From Xenococcus sp039190385 (GTDB lineage: Bacteria; Cyanobacteriota; Cyanobacteriia; Cyanobacteriales; Xenococcaceae), in NCBI GenBank assembly GCA_039190385.1, contig JBCCYD010000359.1, positions 1 through 6,540 on the forward strand: 6,540 bases of DNA, given 5' to 3'. Both the position numbers and the translations under genes were made by a program. A model generated the notes under the pieces. It made no database searches and was not told where the DNA came from. It saw only the letters and a program-made list of their open reading frames with translations. Shown here one piece after another: positions 1 to 5,676 of the stretch; the first letter of the stretch is position 1; each line of letters begins with the position of its first letter.

Positions 1-119
1 GGGCAATTACAATTACTCAACTCTTCTTTGCTTGGTAGTTTCACATGATTTTTCTTCCCCCTTGACAAATTTCCTAATTCCTTAACTTGTGACCAATGGA
101 TATAGGGTTCTACAGGGTA

Positions 120-372
120 GTGTGGCTAAGATCAGTCGCTGCCTCCTGTGGGTAAAATCTTTAAGGAACATAGGTTCTAGGTTTTTGGAGGTGAGAAACC
201 ACAAAACACCTCGTCGGGCTGGGCTTGTACCTGACGCTTGCCCAGCTCTGTGTTCTGGGTTAAACCGCCGTAGTGAGAAAAATGGAGTACCACGAAGGAA
301 GTTCTCTCTGTTCATTTTTGAGCTTGGGGAAGCCCGCATTGTATGCGAAGCATCAATGTCGGGAGAAGTCAC
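120..372 (+). mobile_element. Probable right end / omegaRNA-like scaffold of an IS200/IS605 (IS1341-type) element, without tnpB
   Basis: Seen: a GC-rich, highly structured stretch without a credible reading frame. It contains a stem 188-193/207-212, a stem 218-224/240-246 (7 perfect pairs, extendable by a G-T and a G-C pair), and a long hairpin 333-363 with a GAA loop and two one-base bulges. It ends in GGGAGAAGTCAC at 361-372. Known: cyanobacterial IS605/IS1341-type elements end in a hairpin of the form GAAGCCCGC...CGGGAG followed by a short conserved terminal motif, and the TnpB guide RNA (omegaRNA) covers this right end, with its guide read from the flanking DNA. Inference: this is such an end. 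No TnpB zinc-finger motif (CxxC) is readable in any frame, so either tnpB was lost or this is a non-autonomous derivative. The left boundary is unknown; 120 is only where the structured part seems to begin. A different structured RNA remains possible. The stretch 1-119 shows nothing I can identify. Confidence 0.45.
333..363. repeat. Long bulged hairpin at element right end
   Basis: The pairs are 333-336 with 360-363, 337-341 with 354-358, and 343-346 with 350-353. Position 359 and position 342 are single unpaired bases, and GAA (347-349) is the loop. This gives 13 Watson-Crick pairs. It resembles the subterminal imperfect palindrome that single-strand transposases of the IS200/IS605 family recognise at the right end. 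It lies 12 bases downstream of the stop codon of the minus-strand gene at 376-1056. No T-run follows it in that direction, so a Rho-independent terminator role is less likely. Confidence 0.7.
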
Positions 373-375
373 TGC

Positions 376-1056
376 TTACTCTAAACCAACAACGTATTCA
401 AAATTTCCTTCACCAACATTCTTGGTTAGAGTCTGGATGATTTGCTTTGAATTATCGTAAGGCCCTGACATGAAAAATGGCTTTCCTTCGCGACCAAAAG
501 TTAATTTTAGTTGGTTATCCCAAGTCCCTAAATGTTTTTGGGTTTTCTGAAAATCTCTATGGGGCTTGAATCCTAGCTCGACAGCATAGTCGATCGCGCC
601 ATAGACAATTGCCTGGGCTTGTTCTAAGCTAATCTCTTGATAACCTTCGGGATAACCTTGATAGATCATTTCAATAAATTCTCGGTATTCGACGCTATCC
701 ATTTTTCGTTCACCGATGGTATCTTTTAGCCCCAAACACCAATAATCAACCATATAGCTACAAACAACAAAACGCTTGTACCCGGTTTTTCTTGTAACTA
801 TAACCATTCCTAAACCGCTAAAACCCTGCTCATCAGACTCCTGATTATTAAAAAAAAGTTCTGCACATTTAGCATCAACTAAACATTCGGCAATTGGCGC
901 TAATTCTCCAGTTTTACCTTTGGCGATCGCAGTTTGTTCGGCATTTTTCTTGATCAAAGAATTTACTTGAGAGGCTTTTAATCCCAATTTACGGGCAATC
1001 TGCTTGGAGGTTAAACCTTTAGCTCGTAACTCTAAGATTTCTGATTCTGGGGTCAT
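376..1056 (-). CDS. Helix-turn-helix protein with an uncharacterised C-terminal domain
   Basis: 226 residues from ATG at 1056. The reading frame stays open up to an ATG at 1149, but the shorter start puts the helix-turn-helix at the very N-terminus (residues 4-37, core LTSKQIARKLGLKASQVNSL). There is no clear Shine-Dalgarno at either start, so the choice rests on domain layout. The rest (about 55-226) is a cysteine-containing globular domain with the stretch VDYWCLGLKD (about 101-110), then a helix around SLEQAQAIVYGAIDYAVELG and a GFKPHRDF motif. From memory, actinobacterial and cyanobacterial hypothetical proteins share a C-LGVKD ... A-GA-YA--LGF-PH-DF pattern, but I know of no assigned function. 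No membrane segment or signal is visible. The HTH is of the type found in DNA invertase/resolvase and sigma-like regulators, so DNA binding is plausible but unproven. The stop codon lies 3 bases from the apparent mobile-element end, so insertion may have replaced the original 3' flank; the protein does not look obviously truncated. Confidence 0.75.
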   Translation of the reverse strand: MTPESEILELRAKGLTSKQIARKLGLKASQVNSLIKKNAEQTAIAKGKTGELAPIAECLVDAKCAELFFNNQESDEQGFSGLGMVIVTRKTGYKRFVVCSYMVDYWCLGLKDTIGERKMDSVEYREFIEMIYQGYPEGYQEISLEQAQAIVYGAIDYAVELGFKPHRDFQKTQKHLGTWDNQLKLTFGREGKPFFMSGPYDNSKQIIQTLTKNVGEGNFEYVVGLE

Positions 1057-1291
1057 AGGGAAAAGTGAGGTGGGAACAGTAAATAATATTATGATGCGTT
1101 GGAACATTTTTTCATCAAGGCATTCATACTTTTTAATGAAGAGAATCACTACTCAAACTAAGATCGCGATTATTTTCTATAATGAGATTTAAAAGAAAAG
1201 TTTTTTAGCGCAGCAAGTAACGAATCTCAACGCGATCGCATCTCTGATGAATAAAGACAATGAGCTAAATCCCGTGAACAACAGAAAGAGG

Positions 1292-1418
1292 TAAGCTTAG
1301 ACGTATTTAGCTTTCTTGTTAGGTTGCAAGGGAGCGGGGAGCAGGGAGCAGGGAGAAAGAGGGTTATAAGTTCTTGCTCTTATTAATCAAAAATGCAACT
1401 TACATGCGTCCAAGCTTA
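1292..1418. repeat. Imperfect inverted arms flanking the heptamer repeat (MITE-like)
   Basis: TAAGCTTAGACG at 1292-1303 matches the reverse complement of 1407-1418 (TAAGCTTGGACG) at 11 of 12 bases. Further in, AGGTTGCA at 1321-1328 matches the reverse complement of 1394-1401 (AAGTTGCA) at 7 of 8. The spacing between outer and inner matches differs (17 versus 5 bases), so the arms are not a simple perfect palindrome. This could be a small palindromic repeat family into which, or around which, the heptamer run formed. No coding content. Confidence 0.45.
1330..1357. repeat. Short tandem heptamer repeat (cyanobacterial STRR type)
   Basis: Four consecutive 7-base units: GGGAGCG, GGGAGCA, GGGAGCA, GGGAGAA. 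Short tandemly repeated heptamers of this type are well known in intergenic DNA of cyanobacteria. Their function is unsettled, and copy number often varies between strains. Confidence 0.85.
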
Positions 1419-1575
1419 TAAAGTAATTTAATCCTTACTACACATTATTGAAAAAATATGGACTTTAGGCAGTATGCTTCTCACAATAGACAATTCCTCT
1501 TTAGAATACTTAAAGGCGGCCAAAGAAAATAAATTTTAGCCACTTATGAGTTAATACCTCGCTGGGGGCCTGGGG

Positions 1576-1599
1576 CTTACAAGGGTAGGTTTTTTACAA
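1576..1599 (+). repeat. Terminal inverted repeat of the IS, transposase 3' side
   Basis: 24 bases beginning CTTACAAGGGTAGG, then a T-run and ACAA. It is an exact reverse complement of 2841-2864. The transposase stop codon (1600-1602 on the minus strand) directly follows it. Confidence 0.95.
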
Positions 1600-2774
1600 T
1601 TAAGAAGAATCAGAAATAAATGAATGGCTAGGATGATTGAAGGGTAAGGGGAACAGACGACCAAAAGTGATAGGCTTCCCCATGAGTAATCGCGCTAGTA
1701 TGGTTAACAAACCATTAAGAAAACACGAGAGATGACGCAGAGGAAGAGCTGAAGTTGATTGCTCTGAATCAGAAATTAACTTTTCATGAGATTGAGCTTC
1801 TTGTTCTCCACCCAAAGTAATCGTCCAGAGAAGGGCGACCGCCATTGCTAGCCATTGCCGCTCAGCTCGCTCAGGGTTTCTTAAGCGAGTGCGTTGCCAT
1901 TGCCAGCCATCACTTTTGACATCGCGATAGGAACATTCAATCCAAGAGCGAAAACCATACCAACAAACATTAGCCTCATCGGGATTTAAATCAGTAAGGA
2001 TGAGCCAAGGGTCTGTGTAGCCTTCATCCCATCTAGCTAGTAGAGTACAGTCAATGGGATTGGTTTTAAAGCAAGTCACCTTTCCTGACCAGCTCATTCC
2101 CTGAGATGGAACTACTTCTACTAAAGGCTTCCATGAAGACGAAGAAGGCAATTGATATTGACCTTGATGGTTAATTCTCAGAAAAGGATGCCAACCTAAA
2201 TTGACAATTGCCTGGAACAACCAATCTGCATAAAGTCCTCGATCTGCTCTACGATAACTTTCCAATCTCTTGGGATAATATCTTTGAGATCGCAGAATAG
2301 TTCTTTCCAGTATGGTTTCCAACTCCCTTTTTCTGTCCCTTTGACTATTTTCCACGCGACGGGAATCCCACTACCTCGATAAAGAACATTAATTGAAAGA
2401 ACTGTAAACTGTTGTCCATTACTTGTGGCATCCAATGCTATTGGCAGTTCTTTGGTGTTTTCTGGTAATAAATCAAGTACCCATTGCAGTAATGAAGCAA
2501 AACATTCTTTAACTTCTAGAGATACTCTTTTATTGCCTTTTTTGGCTTTTGCTGTACCTTCTTTGTCCCATTCCTTTAATCTTTGACGTGCCGTATTTTC
2601 TTTTTCCTGGTTGATTCTGGCAATTAAAGTTGAAACTCTTGTCAAGCTGCTCGATTGTGTCATAACCATTCCGAAGCTCCAACTTGCTAAGCCAGCAATT
2701 TGCGGTAAGCTTAAATTCGGGAACCTCTGGCTGACAATTTGTTTCCAGTTCTTGAGATGTTGATTTAATTTCAT
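1600..2774 (-). pseudogene. IS4-family DDE transposase, broken by a frameshift near 2247-2250
   Basis: Two overlapping frames together make one transposase of about 390 residues, the usual IS4 size. The first frame (start ATG 2774) holds the first catalytic aspartate in LPIALDATSN (D115) and reads correctly to KVIV (residue 175, ending at 2250). It then loses sense and stops at 2196-2198. The second frame resumes with ADRGLYADWLFQ at 2247, which carries the second aspartate. It continues to YGFRSWIECSYRDVK (about 1912-1956), a perfect Y-x2-R-x3-E-x6-K signature of IS4 transposases, including the catalytic glutamate. Moving between the frames requires a -1 shift, consistent with loss of one base just after the VIV codons. 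All DDE residues are otherwise present, so the break looks recent. A sequencing error cannot be excluded. Programmed frameshifting is unlikely: no slippery heptamer sits at the junction. Confidence 0.88.
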
Positions 2775-2840
2775 CTGAGCAAAGTTTTTCTTAACTCTTA
2801 TTCATACTTTTACCTTATTGCTGAGCTTTTACTCCCCCCT

Positions 2841-2864
2841 TTGTAAAAAACCTACCCTTGTAAG
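2841..2864 (-). repeat. Terminal inverted repeat of the IS, transposase 5' side
   Basis: Exact reverse complement of 1576-1599. About 66 bases separate it from the transposase start at 2774, a space that would hold the transposase promoter. Confidence 0.95.
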
Positions 2865-2937
2865 GGGAAGGAGATGGGTAAACGCAGATAAAAATACAGA
2901 TAACACTGTTTAGTGATCGAGTTTTACAAGAGGTCTA
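2865..2937. other. Short gap between the IS and the binding-protein gene
   Basis: 73 bases with no gene. Just downstream of the minus-strand gene, a small hairpin CACT-GTTT-AGTG (around 2907-2918) is followed, in that gene's direction, by a T-rich run about ten bases further on. The stem has only four pairs, so it is at best a weak terminator. Confidence 0.3.
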
Positions 2938-4704
2938 CTATTTCATAGTTTGCAAACGATCGCGGGTCTTTTTTAAAGTATTTTGGGGCAAGGGAACATA
3001 ACCAACGGAAGTAATCTCAAACCGATTTTCTTTGGCTAAAAAATAGTTGCCAAAGTCTTGAACATCATAGTTTTTGCTCAAGGATTGTTGGCTGACATAG
3101 AAGTATAAAGGACGACTTAGGGGATTATAGTTGCCATCTCCTAGGGAAATCTCATTTGGTTGCACGCAGCGACCTTTTTGATTCATCACAGAGACAATTT
3201 TGACTGTATCTTGCTCAGTATTATTTACCTTGAAGGAAAAGAACCCAAGACTCTGGGGATTTTGCGCTATGTGCTTAATTATGTCGCGATCTTCTGCTCG
3301 CTCTTTATAACTTTCTCTGATTGTCCCATTCTCTCCGACGATCGCTGTGGTGAAGTAGTCAGAGGTTTCTGAGTTAATCAGTTTGCCAAATAGCTGAAGC
3401 TTTTTCTCGGGATAGCGATCGCTAATTTGACTCCAATTCTCTAGGCTTTGATTATTGCTATCACCCCAAATTTTACTTAATTCACTGAGTTTGAGACATT
3501 CTAGCCAATCATTTTGATGATTAACCGCGATCGCGATGCCATCAAAGGCAAAGGGAACTTCTATATATTCAATGCCATTGGCCGAGCAGAGAGCCATTTC
3601 AATCTGGTTCATCTCCCGAGAAGCGTTGGCAATATCGATTTCTCCATTACATAATTTCTTGAAACCTCCATCGGTACCCGATCGCCCGACAACTATTTTG
3701 ACATGCTCATTATTACTTACATATTTAGCTGCTACGCGATCGGAAAGTGGCGATATGATGCGGGAGCCATCAATTAAAATATTATGCTCGTAGGAATCAT
3801 CTATTGTCAGATCTTGCAAGCTATTATCAGCTTTTATCCCAATCTCTGTTTCTGCTTGAGCAACTTTTTTTTGCACATATCCGGTGGGAGTAATATTCCA
3901 TTGCACTTCTCTGGTCACCAAAAACCCTTTGGATTCCATGGTCAGAATCGCCTCATTAATAGCTTTTTTAAAGCTATCATCACCTTTGGGTAACCCCATT
4001 GACCAAGGAACCGATAGTATCAGGGGTAATGCTTGATGCCATTGTTCAGACCATTCAGGATATTGCAAAATCGCGGCAATTTCGGAGTGGCTGGAAACCA
4101 GCCCAATACAACTTTGCTCTTTTAGCGCGATCTTGACTTCGTCGAAACTCCGAAAATCGATTAACTCAAATCCCATGCGAGAAAGAGCTTGATTCCAATA
4201 GCCGCCTCTAATTCCGCAAACTTTGTGACCTTTGAGTTGTTGCCAACTATTGATGCCATTATGTTTACGGGTTAGAAAGCTAAAGCCCGAGGAATAGTAA
4301 TGGCGACTTAAATCAATTTCGGTTTTATTTTGGGGCAAATCACGAATTGACGCGATCGCCAAATCAATCTTGTTGGTCTTGAGAAATTCTACTCTTCTAC
4401 TAGGCTCAAAAATCGGCACAAACTGGACTTTTTCCACTGAACCAAGAATTTGCTTAGTGATAAAGCGAGCAATATCAATTTCTAAACCAACATTTCTTCC
4501 TTCAGAATCAAGAAAAGCAAAGGGTGGGGAATCGGTGCTAACTCCAATGATAATTTTGTCCCTTTGGCGAATCTTAGTTAAGGTATCTTCTGTTTCCTCA
4601 ACTGAGTTTGGCTCTGATGAATTGGGCGACAACCTAGCACAAGCATTTAATAACCCAAGGCATAAACAAAATATCAGCGATAACTTAGCGAATCCTCTCC
4701 CCAT
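2938..4704 (-). CDS. Lipoprotein with tandem solute-binding domains: amino-acid type (SBP_bac_3) then phosphate type (PstS/SphX-like)
   Basis: 588 residues from ATG 4704. A TTG five codons upstream (4719) is possible, but the ATG gives a textbook signal: a basic start, a hydrophobic core, then the lipobox L-N-A-C with the lipidated cysteine at 22. Domain 1 (about 40-285) reads as an amino-acid-type periplasmic binding protein: IIIGVSTDSPPFAF (51-64), GLEIDIARFI, then KIDLAIASIRDLP. Domain 2 (about 300-588) is a phosphate-binding fold of the cyanobacterial PstS/SphX kind: GRSGTDGGFKKLC starting at 340, EIDIANASREM, and VGYVPLP near the C-terminus. Each domain alone would be a full binding protein, so the length is about twice that of a single SBP. 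No permease or ATPase gene is adjacent, so it may serve a distant transporter, act as a sensor or have another envelope role. Its start lies 24 bases after the stop of the Rieske gene, suggesting co-transcription. Ligands are inferred from family resemblance only. Confidence 0.85.
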   Translation of the reverse strand: MGRGFAKLSLIFCLCLGLLNACARLSPNSSEPNSVEETEDTLTKIRQRDKIIIGVSTDSPPFAFLDSEGRNVGLEIDIARFITKQILGSVEKVQFVPIFEPSRRVEFLKTNKIDLAIASIRDLPQNKTEIDLSRHYYSSGFSFLTRKHNGINSWQQLKGHKVCGIRGGYWNQALSRMGFELIDFRSFDEVKIALKEQSCIGLVSSHSEIAAILQYPEWSEQWHQALPLILSVPWSMGLPKGDDSFKKAINEAILTMESKGFLVTREVQWNITPTGYVQKKVAQAETEIGIKADNSLQDLTIDDSYEHNILIDGSRIISPLSDRVAAKYVSNNEHVKIVVGRSGTDGGFKKLCNGEIDIANASREMNQIEMALCSANGIEYIEVPFAFDGIAIAVNHQNDWLECLKLSELSKIWGDSNNQSLENWSQISDRYPEKKLQLFGKLINSETSDYFTTAIVGENGTIRESYKERAEDRDIIKHIAQNPQSLGFFSFKVNNTEQDTVKIVSVMNQKGRCVQPNEISLGDGNYNPLSRPLYFYVSQQSLSKNYDVQDFGNYFLAKENRFEITSVGYVPLPQNTLKKTRDRLQTMK

Positions 4705-4728
4705 TTTCTTTGATCTCAATCTTACTTT

Positions 4729-5184
4729 TTATGCAAGTTTAACTTTAACCAAATCGTCTTCGGTTTTAAATTCATAGACAGTTAAAGGTTCTTGGGCTGG
4801 ACCAGTAATCACACTGCCATCAATACCAAATTTGGAACCGTGACAAGGGCAAACTAATTCTCCAGTATTGCTTTTCCAATCAACATCACATCCTTGATGA
4901 GGACATGCGGGGTTTAAAGCAGCAATCTGGCTACCATTAGAGACGATAATTACTTCTAATTGTTTATCGTAAAGAAACCCTTTGGTATTTAGTTCTTGAT
5001 TGGTTCCCACAGCGACAAACCCCTCGGCATCAGGAGTTGAATCGATTTCGGGAGCTGCCGATACCTCAGGCTCAGCAGTAGTAGTCGAAGAACTGGTACC
5101 AGAAGAACAAGCAGCAATTGTCATCGGTAAGGATGAGGCCAACATCCCCACACTAACCCAACTTAAAAATTTACGACGTTCCAT
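4729..5184 (-). CDS. Rieske [2Fe-2S] protein with twin-arginine signal and lipobox
   Basis: 151 residues. The start ATG 5184 is supported by GAGGAG at 5190-5195, five bases upstream. The N-terminus has RRKFL (3-7), a twin-arginine export motif, then a hydrophobic stretch and I-A-A-C with a possible lipidated cysteine at 26. A Ser/Thr/Pro/Glu-rich linker (27-55) follows, then a compact Rieske domain. Cluster ligands are C94 and H96 in CPHQGC, and C112 and H115 in CPCHGS; C99 and C114 would form the stabilising disulfide of high-potential Rieske proteins. Export by the Tat route fits insertion of the cluster before translocation. It is shorter than the main cytochrome b6f Rieske subunit, which keeps its N-terminal helix as a membrane anchor. 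It is closer in size to the small cyanobacterial PetC3-type proteins, but I cannot assign that symbol from sequence alone. The electron partner is unknown; no cytochrome or oxidase gene is in the window. It heads the two-gene unit with the binding-protein fusion. Confidence 0.92.
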   Translation of the reverse strand: MERRKFLSWVSVGMLASSLPMTIAACSSGTSSSTTTAEPEVSAAPEIDSTPDAEGFVAVGTNQELNTKGFLYDKQLEVIIVSNGSQIAALNPACPHQGCDVDWKSNTGELVCPCHGSKFGIDGSVITGPAQEPLTVYEFKTEDDLVKVKLA

Positions 5185-5189
5185 GTTCT

Positions 5190-5195
5190 CTCCTC
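5190..5195 (-). promoter_or_regulatory. Shine-Dalgarno of the Rieske gene
   Basis: GAGGAG on the minus strand, five bases before ATG 5184. It decides the start and is the strongest ribosome binding site in the window. Confidence 0.8.
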
Positions 5196-5207
5196 ATAGA
5201 TCAATAT

Positions 5208-5235
5208 TTATTGTCCCGATCAAATAATACAACGC
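5208..5235 (-). promoter_or_regulatory. Candidate promoter of the Rieske / binding-protein unit
   Basis: On the minus strand, TTGTAT is followed after 16 bases by TAAATA, about 25-30 bases upstream of the Rieske start codon. Both boxes deviate from consensus, and other AT-rich hexamers are nearby, so this is only a plausible placement. Confidence 0.25.
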
Positions 5236-5287
5236 GCTATTTCTCAATCTGCTGTCTGAATTAATACAATTTGTTATTCATGGAGGT

Positions 5288-5316
5288 TTTTAGTTCTTAA
5301 AATGAGACAATATAAT
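5288..5316 (+). promoter_or_regulatory. Candidate promoter of the 5365-6473 gene pair
   Basis: A perfect -10 box TATAAT lies at 5311-5316. The hexamer 17 bases upstream (TTTTAG, 5288-5293) is a poor -35 box. A transcript from here would have a leader of about 40 bases before the TTG start. Placement rests mainly on the -10 match and its position in the divergent gap. Confidence 0.35.
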
Positions 5317-5353
5317 ATACTCTTAAAAGAATGCGTGCTAAATGATTTTTGTT

Positions 5354-5357
5354 GGAG
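5354..5357 (+). promoter_or_regulatory. Ribosome binding site supporting a TTG start
   Basis: GGAG lies seven bases before the TTG at 5365. An in-frame TAA sits directly before that TTG (5362-5364), so translation cannot begin further upstream in this frame. Confidence 0.65.
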
Positions 5358-5364
5358 TATATAA

Positions 5365-5676
5365 TTGCCATCTATAGGAGTCTACTATCGTATTCAAACT
5401 CCCACCCAAACAGAACAAGATATCCAAATGCAGATCAATAGTTTAGAAATTTGGGGTAAAGCAGCTCAAAATTTCTTTCAAAGTGATATCCCAAAAGTAA
5501 AAGCTTATGTAGGCAAGATTCCTCCAGGTAAAGCAGGGATTGAGTTTACAACCGATGTTATACCTGATTCGAATACTCCGCCCCATTTAGCATATTGGAG
5601 TGGCGATCGCCAAGGTGTAACGACCGTAGATGGTTACGCTAAACTGAAAGTATTGACTATCACTCGTCATCCATAA
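5365..5676 (+). CDS. Small uncharacterised protein, first gene of a coupled pair
   Basis: 103 residues from a TTG start. An in-frame stop lies immediately upstream, and GGAG sits at normal spacing. I do not recognise the family. The protein looks soluble and cytoplasmic: no signal peptide and no membrane segment. The N-terminal half is predicted-looking mixed strand and helix (IGVYYRIQ, then an amphipathic stretch around IQMQINSLEIWGKAAQNFF). The C-terminal half has PPGKAGIEFTTDV (about 52-64), PPHLAYWSGDRQGV and DGYAKLKVLTITR, suggesting a compact beta-rich fold. It carries a HIP1 octamer (5603-5610), so it is at home in a cyanobacterial genome. Its stop codon overlaps the next gene's start by one base (TAATG), which suggests translational coupling and a joint role with the downstream protein. 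Function unknown. Confidence 0.8.
   Translation: MPSIGVYYRIQTPTQTEQDIQMQINSLEIWGKAAQNFFQSDIPKVKAYVGKIPPGKAGIEFTTDVIPDSNTPPHLAYWSGDRQGVTTVDGYAKLKVLTITRHP

Larger units (their letters stand above)
1057..1575. other. Non-coding spacer between the HTH gene and the insertion sequence
   Basis: No reading frame of credible length or familiar content lies here. It contains one HIP1 octamer (1232-1239), a heptamer repeat (1330-1357) and inverted arms around it (1292-1418). A 24-codon frame starting at ATG 1458 has no visible ribosome binding site and is not called. A perfect TATAAT at 1178-1183 on the plus strand has no matching -35 box and no gene after it. Confidence 0.6.
1576..2864 (-). mobile_element. 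IS4-family insertion sequence, nearly complete, transposase frameshifted
   Basis: A 1289-bp element bounded by perfect 24-bp inverted repeats, carrying one minus-strand transposase gene that fills it. The gene stops one base inside the left repeat. The IS4 family is assigned from the transposase DDE layout and its YREK signature. The exact outer border is uncertain by a base or so, because both ends run into G-rich flanks (GGGG before 1576 and GGG after 2864). I see no clear target-site duplication beyond that shared G-run. The lack of HIP1 octamers inside the element agrees with a mobile origin. With a broken transposase it could only move if an intact copy elsewhere acted in trans. Confidence 0.9.

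Noticed and set aside
120..300. C-terminal remnant of TnpB
   Set aside because: None of the three plus frames shows the zinc-finger cysteines or the typical DRDxNAA motif; two frames have early stops.
89..460. Open frame of 123 codons on the plus strand and its counterpart on the minus strand
   Set aside because: Both run through the palindromic hairpins, match no family I know, and the plus frame also runs into the HTH gene on the opposite strand. The structure fits RNA or an element end better.
1178..1183. TATAAT promoter box on the plus strand
   Set aside because: No usable -35 box at the right distance and no gene follows on that strand.
1330..1357. CRISPR array
   Set aside because: The repeat unit is 7 bases with no spacers; it is a tandem heptamer run.
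1458..1532. 24-codon reading frame in the intergenic region
   Set aside because: No ribosome binding site, no recognisable content, and a length easily reached by chance.
2245..2345. Programmed -1 frameshift in the transposase
   Set aside because: An A-run near 2333-2338 is not in a proper slippery context. Shifting there would replace the sensible stretch before KVIV with unrelated residues. The break fits a single-base loss at 2247-2250.
1556..2885. Target-site duplication around the IS
   Set aside because: Only a shared run of G is found on the two sides; the flanks otherwise differ, so no duplication can be claimed.
3160..4777. Several plus-strand open frames opposite the binding-protein gene
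   Set aside because: They lie wholly or largely antisense to a well-supported gene and show no family features.
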